Shown: piece by piece, positions 11,401-23,700 of the stretch
How the letters are laid out: every line of letters begins with the position of its first letter
Numbering within the stretch: position 1 is the first letter of the stretch
Assembly (NCBI RefSeq): GCF_022458985.1
Contig: NC_061791.1
Location: forward strand, 758,501 to 822,500
Source of the DNA: Mugil cephalus
Taxonomy: Eukaryota; Chordata; Actinopteri; Mugiliformes; Mugilidae
Direction: 5' to 3'
Length of the DNA stretch: 64,000 bases
The notes under the pieces: model-generated
The model's database searches: none
What the model was told of the DNA's origin: nothing
Seen by the model: only the letters and a program-made list of their open reading frames with translations
Program-made: the position numbers and the translations under genes

Positions 11401-14400
11401 GTCACCTCAGGTTGTCATTTAGTTATTTATTTTTTTGTTTTGTTTTGCTGTCGTCTCACGAGCGTCCGCAGGTTTCACAATGTCACCACATCCTGTTTTT
11501 ACGAAAGTCCTATGAACTAGTTTCCTACTTTCTCACAGTTTGTTACCTTGTAAATTCTAATTGATAATAAAAACTCTATTTTTGAGTCTATTGATCCCGA
11601 ATAAATAAAATGACCAGCGTCCTGTCAGTATTTAAACCAGATGAACACATTAATGTTTGATTTAATGATTCTCAAGAGTCAAGAGGCAGAAAAAAAGACT
11701 TTAAAAACGTAGCCTCTAAATCCCAGAGACGCTGGTTCTCTTCTATTTCTCAGGACGTCTGGGAAATAATAAGTAATAATAAGTCGTTTATAGTGTAGTT
11801 TTAACTTAATAAAAGACAAACATGAAAGATTGTCCCGGGTGAGAACAGAGTCCTGATTGAATCTGATTTAAGAGGCGACTGGATGTTTGTGTTCACACAG
11901 AACCTCTGGTTCTTTATTTAGAACTCTGAGCGAAAACAGAGCGTTTCCGTTTCACCAGAATAAAACCACGGCCTGGTTTCATGTCCTGCTCTCACACGAA
12001 CATCCTGTTTGACTTTTAACTCTCACTTCCTGTCACTGACTGGATGACGTTCTCACCTGAGCGTTATCGCTTCCATAAAGTCATAAAGTTTAGAAACAGG
12101 AAGTGGGTGAAGCTCTGGAGTCTGGCAGACACGCAGGTTATAATTTAACCTGGTCGCTGTTTATTCAGCTACATAGAGACGCTGCTCTGTGTTCTCCAAA
12201 GGTTCTAGTAACAACAGAACCAGACCCATTCTCCATCTGACACTTTATTTATCCTGGACATCGTCACATTCTGCCTTTGAGCTCATTCAACGTGGAGATT
12301 CATACGTGACCTGACTAACAGGAACCTACAGGATCCTCACAGGCGCTAGAACTAAACTGGTTCTTGTTGTGTTGTTGTTGTTGTTGACGTTGTGTTGTTG
12401 TTGTGTTGTTGTAGGCTCAGTGCTGTGGTCTGTTCAGCTACAGTGACTGGAAAACTATCCCCAAGTCCTGCAACTGTGAGTCCGAGGACCAGAGTCAGTG
12501 CACTTCACCGAGGGTGAGTATCATCAGTGGATCGGGAGGAATCTGATCGTACACTGATCGTACATTTATCGAACATTTATCATACACTGATCGTACATTT
12601 ATCGGACACTGATCGTACACTGATCGTACATTCGACATGATCGTACACTGATCGTACATTTATCGTACACTGATCGTACATTTATCATACATTTATCGTA
12701 CACTGATCGTACACTGATCGTACATTTATCGTACACTGATCGTACACTGATCGTACATTGATCGTACACTGATCGTACACTGATCGTACATTTATCGTAC
12801 ACTGATCGTACATTGATCGTACACTGATCGTACATTGATCGTACATTGATCGTACTGATCGTACACTGATCGTACATTTATCGTACACTGATCGTACATT
12901 GATCGTACACTGATCGTACACTGATCGTACACTTATCTTACACTGATCGTACATTTATCGTACACTGATCGTACATTTATCGTACATTTATCGTACACTG
13001 ATCGTACACTGATCGTACACTGATCGTACACTTATCGTACACTGATCGTACATTTATCGTACACTGATCGTACATTTATCATACATTTATCGTACACTGA
13101 TCGTACACTGATCGTACATTTATCGTACACTGATCGTACACTGATCGTACATTGATCGTACACTGATCGTACATTGATCGTACACTGATCGTACATTTAT
13201 CGTACACTGATCGTACATTGATCGTACACTGATCGTACATTGATCGTACACTGATCGTACATTTATCGTACACTGATCGTACATTGATCGTACACTGATT
13301 GTACATTTATCGTACACTGATTGTACACAATTTACACCAACAACAATCCACATGATGAGAATTTACCGTCTCACCATAAATGGTAAACACAAGTTGATGA
13401 CGTACGTTCTAGATTAACTCAACGTGTTTAACGTGTACTCGATGTACTCAAAGTACTCAGCTTTCTAGACAGTCTTGATGTTGTGGACGTAGTCGCTGTA
13501 GCTGTTTCTTAAGTAAACGTTAATAATGCAGAACCGTACGCTGAGGATAACGTGCAGAGTAGAATAAGGAATATTAGTTACTGACGTTTCTTCTCGTTTG
13601 TTTCCAGTACGACGGCAGATACATCTACAAGCAGGTGAGTGGAGATTCGTTAAGTCTTTAAAAAGCTGGAACATCTGCTGCTGATGTAGAAACTAACGTT
13701 CCCTCCCGTCCTCAGCCCTGCTTCCCCATCATCGTGCACTACATGCTGATGTTCTCCAACATCGGACTCGGGGTCGTCTTCACCATGGCTGCTCTGGGGG
13801 TGAGCGACAGATTTATTAAAACCTCCGAAACTCTAATAAACCACAACCCTGGTCTCACGTATTCTACAAAGGTTCTAGTAAAAATAGAACCATGCCCAGT
13901 TTCCATTAGGAAAACCTAAGAACCCAAAGTGTTCCTCCATGTTCCAATATACAAACCAGAAGGTTGGAGTATTTTGGAAACGAGTCACACAGGCAGGAAT
14001 GGTGCATATTGTTGTAAAGCTGGAAAAGTGTTGCTGTAATGTAATAACACCATTTGTCCACTAGATGGAGACAAAGGATCATATTTTTACTTTTTGATTT
14101 TGATGAATATTTTCTGACTGAATTCCAAAGTTTAGCTGCTTGTTCTCCATTAGCTGAGGCTAACCGTTAGCTCCAGCTATAAGACGCTCTAGTTTCAAAT
14201 GAAAATATTAAACGCAGGCCTTGGTTTGAGATTAATAATGATAGATTCTTTGTTTTGGGGTTTTATTAACGTGTTTGTCCTTGTTTGGCTGCAGCTGCTC
14301 GGTATGGTCCTGTCCTCCATCATGATCCACCAGCTCCGCTACAGAACCAGTCCCACCGTCATGCTCAGCGTTCCCACCATCTTCACCGCGTCGCCACCAA

Positions 14401-14435
14401 AATACCAGGAGCTGCAGAACCCGCCGCCGTACTAG
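8073..14435 (+). CDS. tspan8: tetraspanin-8-like protein, copy B (9 exons, 256 aa)
   Basis: Tetraspanin membrane organiser. Coding exons are 8073-8132, 8949-9020, 9098-9214, 10051-10125, 11158-11253, 12415-12513, 13608-13634, 13716-13799 and 14295-14435; all introns are GT-AG and phase 0. The start follows a good TATA promoter and encodes MAQINTCLKLTF, the expected short cytoplasmic N-terminus before TM1. The CCG signature falls at residues 143-145, exactly as in copy A, with four more loop cysteines (SC, NC, QC, PC). After TM2 it reads LGAYGA, without the cysteine pair of human TSPAN8. The tail has PPKYQEL, combining PPxY and Yxx-hydrophobic motifs at Tyr247, and ends in PPPY, a second PPxY. 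Exons 4, 5 and 8 are identical in length to copy A, which supports tandem duplication. The symbol rests on family likeness and on adjacency to lgr5, as in human. Confidence 0.92.
8407..8484. repeat. (TA)n microsatellite with TACACATA interruptions
   Basis: Alternating TA/CA/GT dinucleotides, partly self-complementary, in intron 1 of tetraspanin copy B. Confidence 0.9.
9453..10000. repeat. ~30-bp minisatellite (GGGAGGCTAGGAACAGCTAC type)
   Basis: About 18 units of roughly 30 bases, each reading CTGGGAGGCTAGGA(A/G)(C/A)AGCTACTATTAC or a close variant, in intron 3 of tetraspanin copy B. The array stops about 50 bases before exon 4. The same unit type recurs at 20195-20755, 34640-35230 and 36455-36900. 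Confidence 0.95.
12541..13329. repeat. 11-bp tandem array, about 72 units
   Basis: Three interchangeable 11-base units (CACTGATCGTA, CATTTATCGTA, CATTGATCGTA) fill almost 790 bases of intron 6 of tetraspanin copy B, starting about 30 bases after exon 6. Most units contain GATC, and GTAC occurs at nearly every junction. An 11-base period is close to one turn of B-DNA. The repeat lacks stops in some frames and gives spurious open frames of 75-100 codons with an 11-residue period. Confidence 0.96.
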
Positions 14436-14890
14436 AGGAACCCACAGCGCCCCCTTCCTGCTGCCGCTGTCGTAGCTTCACGTTTGCTTGATGTGTTCGG
14501 CTTAAAGTGCCTTAAGTCGCTGTGGAAATGTGTTTATGAGGAGTTTACACACCACTGGGTTTGTTTGTCTGCGATTCTCTGACGTTTCTAAAGTTTGTTT
14601 TTTCTTAGGTGAGACGAAAGCTTTGAGATTTTACTGTTACAAAACATTTTACAGGACGAAGAAGCTGAAGTCGAGACTGCAAATTATGATTTAGAAGGAA
14701 GCTTTTAATCTCGAAACTCAGATTGTTTCCTGAGAACTGTGGCTCGTCTGATTCTTTCCAGCGTTTTTATTTCACGAATGAACCGAGCATCTGTTTTTCT
14801 TCTGATCGTTGGCGTCTTGACTTCAGTTTCTTTTTGTTTGATGCAAAACGAAGCACTTTAAAAAAAATAAAAAATAACCATAACTGATGC
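14436..14890 (+). other. 3' UTR of tetraspanin copy B
   Basis: Follows the TAG at 14433-14435. AATAAA occurs at 14866-14871 within an A-rich run, the first good poly(A) signal. Confidence 0.55.
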
Positions 14891-17700
14891 ACATTGCCAA
14901 AAATCTCAAAGCTTAGAATTTAATTAATGTCCTTTATCAGCAGCTTTTAAGAAGACGCCACTCTTGCCTCCTTTAATCTATTTTTATATTCCACGTATAA
15001 AGGTTTCACTGAAGGTTTAAGCCGTTCCTTTTTTTGATAAACGGTTAAAGGAAACTCACTGAATGTAGGAGAAAAGAAAAGCCACATTCCTTTCCTGGTC
15101 TTTTATTCTGTAAAGGGAACTTTGTTTGTTTCTGTTTGTTTTTAAATGTACTGTTATTGAAAACATTTGAAAAAGGGAAAGTGTTTGAATCTTGTGCCTC
15201 AAACCAAAGGGATGTGAAAAAAAAATTAAAACGAAAGTAAAATGTGTGAAATTGTGTCGTCATTTGCCGACAAAATCCTGCAACGAACACACAATTCAAC
15301 CTCAGGACATTTTATTTATTCTACAGTTGTGCACATTATAGAATATTGAGACTTAAACAGCGCGTTACATGGAAAGTGGCGCTGTAGTACCACCACTAGG
15401 CCACTAGATGGAAGCAAAACATCATGTTTGAAACAGATGGTTCAGATTCAATCAGGAAGTTTAAAACTGGGTTTGATTTAAATATTTATAACTTCTAGAC
15501 CCGACTGAGGTATTTAGATTAAATAGGACCCAATAAATATAAAGACTGAGCATCATCTCTGAACAAGTAGAAGTTTTTGAGGAAAAATTAACATATTACA
15601 ATACCTGAACAGAGCTGTGTAAAACTACACAACAATGAAACGAGTCCTTGATAATTAGCGACGCTGTAGCTCGTTTGTGCATCATATCCGACTAGATAAG
15701 TCAAATTTGAAGATTTGAACCTTAATGTCCTCACATGAGGACGAAGCTTCTCAGTAGGATTCATATAATCGTACACGTTAATGTTTAAGGACACTTTAGT
15801 TGCTTTTATTGGATAATTAATGAGCTTTAATCTTGGTTCCACTGGACAAATAAATCGCTAGAAACCTGGGAGGACACTCACCTGTCAATCAACGAAGCCA
15901 CGCCTCTTAATTTTGCAGAACTTGATTTAAATTAAACCATTTGTTATAAACTCTAGAAACCAAAACTGTTTTAGTCGCAGGCTCTAGTGAAGCCTCTAGT
16001 GGGCGTTAGTGGAACTGCATCTACTTGATTTATTCTTTTCACTTTTGGGGCTTCGTATGAAAAAACGTGAAAAACTACACGATAATGCTTAAATCCTTAT
16101 AATTGTTCTATTATTTTTTTTTTTTTACAAAACACCTTTGACACTCGCAGTTTAAAACAATGACTCGTTTTCTTTCTTCTTCTTTCCAAGCGTTTGATTT
16201 TCTCCATAAAGAACAAGACACAGTTCATGGTTTAGTTTTCTTCTTCTATGTGCAGCAGATAAAACCTCCACTGTGTTTCCTTGTACAGTATATATACAGA
16301 TATATAATATATATATGTTTTTATTTCTTTTTTTATCAGTAAGCAGATTAATGGAGGAAAAACAACAGTAAAATCACACAGAGAGGAAACGTGGGTTCAT
16401 GTACAGACTTCCATCACCTGAATATAACTTATTAAATAATCGCTGCTCGGTTATTTTGTTGTTGTTTTTTGTCATTTTTTAATTTCTTTTAAAAGTAAGA
16501 CAAACAAAGCAGTTTTACAATAAATCAAACATGCACAGTATTATTCCTCTCGTTTGTTTGTGTGTTAGAAAAACCCCGTTGAGTCGTGGAAGAGGAGCAG
16601 AGCTGAGACGCACAATTCACCAATGAACAGAAATTAATGTCATTTAATTCGCTCTAGTCTGAAGCTTTTCTTCAACCGATATTAATAGAATATATCTGAG
16701 AAACATTTATTTATTTTTACTATTTTTAAATATATTCATAACATAATACAATTTAAAACTTCAAACTTTAATGTAGTTTTATTATTTTATCCATTCATTA
16801 AAATCTATATTTTAAGTTTAATTTACATTTGTTTTAAATGCAGATATTTAGAATTTTTTTTCTTTATTCACATTTTAATATTTTACAATTTCCAAATAGT
16901 TTTTATATCTAATTTTTATTTATCTGCAAATTTTAACTATTTTTATTTTTTTTTTGCTGTTGCTTCTCCTATTTCGCCATTAATATAAACTTCTTTTTTT
17001 TTTGGAACAATTTAATTTAGATTTTAATTTAAAGTGTTTTAATTTTTTTATTACTTTGTGTAGCTCTGACTGATGTTCTGCTGGACGTCTTTGAGATCAG
17101 ATTTTTTTTTATTATTTCCTAATTTCTATTAATAAATACTCACTACCGCCCTGCGAGCCAAGATGGCGTCCGTGCATCTTCAGGCGTCCACAGAGCATGC
17201 TCAGTAGAGTCCTAAACCTTCCTGACTCCCTGCACACACGACAGAATAATAAACTCTTTCCTGTTCATCCTTTTATTTTATTTTAATTTATTTTACTAGT
17301 TTTTTGTATTAAAATAAAACTTTTAAAAACCTGAACTCTGCAGTTTGACTTGTGTCCAGCAGGTGGCGTCGCTGCAGCGTCAGTCTGCTCCTCTGGGTTC
17401 GACGGAGATTAATGTGTGTGTGTGTGTGCGTTTCCCCCATAAACCCAAACTAAACCTCTGCTGAAGCCCGAGCCGCCATTTTGTGTCTTCAGAGTGAATC
17501 TTTCATTTTTAAGTTAATCACTGAAATTCACACTCGGGGACTTCAGTTGTTTTTATTTTCGAGGGATTCAACAAATTTAAATATGATTTCCCATGATCCT
17601 TAGCAGCAGAGGCGGCGCTGGACGAACACAGCAGCTGATAGATGTGTGTGTGTTTGTGTTGGTGGATGTTGTGTTTGCGAGCGTGAGCGACGCACTGAAG
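14891..17700. other. convergent spacer and probable rab21 3' UTR
   Basis: Lies between the tails of tetraspanin copy B (plus) and rab21 (minus). Several TTTATT words (minus-strand AATAAA), for example at 15311-15320, could end the rab21 transcript, whose 3' UTR would then be up to about 2.4 kb. Very AT-rich at 16630-17140. A (GT)n run sits at about 17412-17428. No coding exon was recognised. Confidence 0.4.
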
Positions 17701-17751
17701 GCGTTGTCGTTGTTGTCGTTGTTGTTGTTGTTGTTGTCGTTGTTGTTGTTA
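17701..17751. repeat. (GTT)n repeat abutting the rab21 stop codon
   Basis: GTT triplets with a few GTC interruptions. On the rab21 sense strand it reads CAA/CGA and starts immediately after the TAA stop at 17749-17751, so it forms the first bases of the 3' UTR. Confidence 0.9.
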
Positions 17752-20700
17752 TCCGGAGGAGCAGCATCCTCCGGCCGGCGTAGCCTGCGGTTCGTCATCC
17801 ACGATCTGTACGCCCCGCCTACTCGATGCTGATTGGCTGGCCCCGTTACCCTTCAGCCTCTCCTCCACCTGAGCCGTCTCCATCATCCCTGGAACAACAC
17901 AACGGCCGTTTGTGTTGACGCTTCCTTAGGGACCACAATGCTAACGGCGCTAATGCTAATGGAAGTAACCAGACTGAAAGGCAGCTCAGATTTGGGGGAA
18001 ACTTCATTTTTTAGAAGTAAAGTGAAAGTTCAACGCGTCTGAGACCAAACATTTGTCTAAAGTTTGACTGGACTTCACCTCTAAAGACGCAACAAGGAGG
18101 AAACACCTGGAATTAGATCCAACATCTGGCCACACATAGCATTAGCATTAGCATTAGCATTTATTAAAGGGCCAGAGATGTAGCGTCTCTGATGCCTGAC
18201 AGACCCAACGACCCAACATTATTATTATTATTATTGGTTCATTTAAGTTAAATTTATATTATTTAAATTAATATAGTTTAACTAACACGTCACTAAACGC
18301 CTTAAAAATTGAAAGTTTGCATGTTTTCTGAGTAGCTACGACGTAGCATCAGGACGAAACTTCAGCTTCTAGATCAGGTTTTAACTAGTGAAACGTTTCG
18401 TTTCCAGTTTATTATTGAGTTACTTAGATTTGGCTCATTTCTAGAGGAAATTGATGTTTCTACTCAAACCTTCCCTCAGTCTCTTAGAAATGAAACGTCT
18501 CCTCCACATTTTTTTATTTGTAAAATAAACCGCGACCTGGATGAACCGTCCCAGAGCGTCTGATGATAAATGAGTCTTACTTTTACAGAGGTCCAGGAAA
18601 AGCTCCTCGATGCCTTTATTTAACTTGGCTGATGTGTGGTAGTGTCTGGCTCCCACCGACTCCGCGTAACTAAACAAAAACAAGAGGAAACGTCACCGTC
18701 TGCAGGAACCATGACTCAGCTACTGCTGGAGACGAAGAGAAGAAGAAGAAAAACAAGAAGCTACAGAAGAAGACAAGTAAGAAGAAGAGAAAGAGAGGAA
18801 ACGTTCGAAAGAAGAATAAAAGCAGAAGGAAGGAAGGAAATAAAAGCACTAAAGAGAAAAAGGGAAGTAGAAGAAGCATAAGAGGAAAGAGGAAGCAGAA
18901 GTAGAAAAAATAAGAGAAAGAAGACGTGGAAGTAGAAAAAGTAGAAGGAAGGAGAAACATGAGGGAGAATAAACAGAAGAAGGAAATAGAAAAAGAAGAA
19001 GAAAGAAACAGGAAGCAGACATGGAAGTAGAAAAAGTGAGAGGAAGCAGGAGGAAAATAAACAACCAGCAGAAGAAGAAACAGGAAGCTGAGGTGGAAGT
19101 AAAAAAAAAATAGGAGGAAGCAGGAGGAGGAAATATGTGAAAGAGGAAAAAAGCAGAGGGAAGTAAAAGGAAGAAAAGGGAAGTAGAAGAAGAAGCAGAA
19201 GAGGAAACAGGAAGTAGAAAAGAAGTAGAAAAGGGAGAGGAAGCAGAAGGAAAATAAACAACCAGTAGAAGAAGAAAAGAGTAAAAAGTTGAGGAGGAAA
19301 TAAGTCGAAGAAGAAGCAGATGAAAAAGGAAACGGGAAGAAAAGGAGAAGGAAGCAGAAGAAGAAAAAGAAACTTTTTTATTAAATTAATATTATTAAGG
19401 CGTCGTTACCTCTCGGCCTCCTCCACTGAAACGTGTCTGTCTTTGTCCAAATCTATTTTATTACCTGTAGAAGAAGAAAACAATCAATCAATCAATCACC
19501 AGTAATTATTCATCATCACATTAAGAAATAAGCAACAACATGTTCTTAAACTAAAGCTCACGTCAGTTTAAATTAAAAGGACTTTAACTCTGCACTGATG
19601 TTAATTAACAGTTTTTCCTTCGTCAGACTTTACGTTAATGTAACGAGATCTTAAAACTTTAAACTAAATTGAACATTCTTCTCTTTTAGCTCCATGTTTG
19701 TTCTCCTCCTCCTCAGGGAGGAAACACTCGGCCGCTAATTACAGCAAAAACTCCACAAACAAACACATGACGACCACGACGTCGTCGCACACTTAATCCA
19801 ATCACAACGTTCTTTCTCACGCCAACAAATAATTTGGTATTTAGCAGCTATGGCAACAAGAGACAAACACAACAGAGACACACAGGAAGTCATGAGCCAC
19901 TGGTTTTATTTCTGGGATGTTTTTAGTTAGAATTTAAATTCAGATTCGAGCGGAATCTTCTTTTAGCTCCACTTACCTACTATACATAAACAAATCTCGT
20001 TCCCCAACATTTTCCTCAACTCCTTCACCCAGTTCTTCACCTGCAACGCAAGAAAGGTTAAATGGTTTTAAAAGTTAAGAAGATGAAAGAGAGGAAGCGG
20101 AGGAGGAAAAGAAAAGGAGGAAGAAGCGGAATAAATAAAAGTAGAGATGTGACAAAATAAGAGTTTTATTTAGCTCTGAAGATGTTAAGTTGGAAAAAAG
20201 CTACTATTAGCTGGAAGCTAGTAGGAGCTACTAGTAGCTGGGAGGCTAGGAAGTACTAGTAGTAGCTGGGAGGCTAGGAGGAGCTGCTAGTAGCTGGGAG
20301 GCAAGGAGAAGCTACTAGTAGCTGGTATGCTAGGAAGTACTAGTATTAGCTGGCAGGCTAGGAGGAGCTACTATTAGCTGGGAGGCTAAGAGGAGTTACT
20401 AGTAGCTGGGAGACTAGGAGGAGCTACCAGTAGCTGGGAGGCTAGGAGGAGCTACTACTAGTAGCTGGGAGGCCAGGAGGAGCTACAAGTAGCTGGGAGG
20501 CTAGGAGGAGCTACTCGTAGCTGGGAGGCTAGGAGGAGCTACTAGTAGCTGGGAGGCTAGGAGGAGCTACTATTAGCTGGTATGCTAGGAGGAGCTACTA
20601 TTAGCCGGGAGGCTAGGAGGAGCTGCTAGTAGCCGGGAGACTAGGAGGAGCTACTAGTAGCTGGGAGGCTAGGAGGAGCTGCTAGTAGCTGGGAGGCTAG

Positions 20701-23700
20701 GAGGAGCTACTATTAGCTGGTATGCTAGGGGGAGCTACTAGTAGCTGGATGAAGATGATATCTTGTTACCTTCTGGAAGGAGTCTTCGTCTGTAATGTCG
20801 TACACTAGAATGGCTCCATTGGAGTCTCTGTAGTAGATGGGACCTAACGCATGAAAACGCTCCTGTCCTGCTGTGTCCTGTGGACGTATGAATAAAGTTT
20901 AGCTTAGAAAACAGTCTGATGACGACATGAGGACGGGATGAACGGCTGAGAGGAGCTCACCCATATGGCCAAGTTCACTCTCTTCCCTGTGATGTTGAGC
21001 TTCTTTGTGAGGAAGGACGCCTGCAGAGGAAGAGGAGGACAGGACGATTAATGGATGGAGACGTTAACGAGTTACAGGACGATTAATGGATGAAGACGTT
21101 AACGAGTTACAGGACGATTAATGGATGGAGACGTTAACGAGTTACAGGACGATTAATGGATGAAGACGTTAACGAGTTACAGGATGATTAATGGATGGAG
21201 ACGTTAACGAGTTACTGGACAATTAATGGAAGGAGACATTAACGAGTTACAGGACGATTAATGGATGAAGACGTTAACGAGTTACTAGGTTATTATTGGA
21301 GACGTTAACGAGTTACTAGACGATTAATGGAGATGTTAACGAGTTACTAGGTTATTAATGGAGACGTTGACAATTTACTGGGTTACTGTTAACGAGTTAC
21401 AGGACGATTAATGGATGGAGACGTTAACGAGTTACAGGACAATTAATGGACGAAGATGTCAACGAGTTACTGAGTTACTGTTAACGAGTTACTGGATGAT
21501 TAATGGAGACGTTAACGAGTTACCGGGTTATTAACGGAGATGTTACTGAGTCACTGATGGATTTGATGAAGACCTAGCTACACTCTCACCACATCGACCT
21601 CCAGGTTTTAACGGAGACGTGTCCTGTGTTTGTGGATTGTTGTTGGGTCGTGACCCACCAGCTGATTTACATGATGTGGAGGACGGAGCGTGAAGCGGAG
21701 GTCGATCAGCTGATCAGCTGACTGACATGTTTGACCTCCAACTAACGAGGCTGAAGAAATTTATGACTCTTTATGCAACAGGCGAAGTTTCCACCAGGGA
21801 AAAAAACACATATTTAATGTTTCTTCACTGTGTTTTAACCGTTTGAATTATTGATGTTTGGAAACTCTCTGGGTTTATATTCTTCTTCTTATACCTCTCT
21901 CTTTTTATTTCTCTTTTCTTTTTCCTCCTATTGTCTTCTCTTTCTCCTTCTCTTCATCATTTCTTTCCTTCTACTTCGTCCTCCCTTGTTACTTTCTCCT
22001 CTTTTATCTCCTCCTTCTTCTCCTTCTTCTTCTGTCCTATTTCCAGTAGATGTGATGTTCTTCTTCTATTATTTCAGATTATATTTAAGTTGAGTTAAAT
22101 AGTAGAAACATATTAATATTTATGGGACTGATGCTTTAAATGGTTTAAATGGTTTCATATGATCATTGATGGTGTTAATGAGAATCATGTGACGGAAACG
22201 AGTCTGGACCATGTGACCCTGAACAGACCTGGAGGCGTCACATCATGCCCCCCCCCCACCCACAGACACTGTCATTCATTAAAACAAAGAAAGAAATCAT
22301 GTTTATTTATTCGTTATTTACTCTGGAATTCTTTTATTTGTTGTCAGGGTTAAAGAGAAACTATTAAAATATTTATTAAACTTCTGTCTCACCTACTTTA
22401 TAGCTACGTTTTATTTCTTTAGCTACTTTTTCCTCTGTATTTTATAGAGTTTGTTTGTAGCTCAGACACGATAATAAAGACATTAATGGATCATTTTCAT
22501 TATTATTATTGGAATTATTTTTATTACTTTTCGTTTTTATTCACGCATTCAGACCAGGGATGAAATCATGAAATCAGCCGTTGTTTATATCAATATTTCA
22601 TCCATTAGAGACACAACTGTTGATATTTTGTGAGTAATTTGATTTGAGTCAAACACATTTAGTTTGTTTTTCCAGTTCGATGCTGCACATGAAGCCCAGA
22701 TGTTGAGGGAACATCTGCACGTCACAGGTAAAACTAATGACGTACAAATAGAGCTTCTGCTTAAATTTATTGGGGATATTAATAAAAATGAGGTGAACTC
22801 CTGTAAATCAAAGCTGCTCCGTGACCTGATCCATGAACCTGGCTGAAACCAAACCGGCCGTGAGCTGATCTCAAGTTTCAGACTCGAGCTTCGACACCAG
22901 AAGCTGCGCAAGATCAGCAGGAGTGATGCAACTCAAATACTCTGAGGTGTTAAAACCTGAAATTACACAATCTCACTTTCTTTTCCTGGAAATGTGAGTG
23001 TTAAGTCACAACCACAGCGACTTTATCTTCCTGTGTAAAGTTAAAAAGCTTTCTGCTCCAGAAATAAGATACCGATTATTTCCTGGTATAAATTCTAGTA
23101 ATAAACTTTTACAGGTGTCCTCTCTGGTCAGGTGACACTGGAAGGTGAGAACCGGCCAATCAGACGGCTACTACCATAGTTACCGTTGCTAAGGGGCCTC
23201 AGGTTATAAATAACCTGAGCAGGTAAAAGGAGAAATGGTGAGAAGATGTTCAAAGTTAACTTGGTTTTTATTTTACTCCCTAAACCCAAAATAAAACCGG
23301 ATTGAAATGTGAGGACGACCACGTCTGGGAAAAAGTTTCTAAACGTTCCAGTAACGTTTGCTTCCTACTTTGCATTTATACACTTTGCTATAAACATCAC
23401 GCCATGAAAATAAGGTCCCTGGAAACGTTGGCTAACATGGAGGTGACCTACATCTGGTTTTTATTGTATTGAACGTTTACTTCTTATCTGCTGTGTGCAA
23501 CAGGCAAATAAATAAAATGCTTCTTATCTTAGCTTATCTTAGCTTAGCATGCTAACATTGGCAAACATCCTAAAAAAATGGTCGTCATTTCATCAACTTT
23601 TAGGTTTTATGTTTAGTTATTTCCTCCATGGTGCTCACATGAGTTTAAGCGCTAACTGAGGCTAACGTTTTGTAAGCGAATTGAGCTTCAACTGGCTAAT

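Noticed and set aside
12541..13329. Possible CRISPR-like array
   Set aside because: Units are contiguous 11-mers with no unique spacers, in a vertebrate intron.
12599..13353. Open frames with an 11-residue repeat (YDQCTI type)
   Set aside because: An 11-base unit translated through all frames gives this automatically. Not a protein.
21041..21550. Possible CRISPR-like or integron array
   Set aside because: Head-to-tail 35-base tandem units without spacers; decay pattern is typical of a minisatellite.
22664..22846. 60-codon frame with balanced composition in rab21 intron 1
   Set aside because: Not matched to any family I know and no acceptor/donor pair in phase; kept only as an unexplained stretch.
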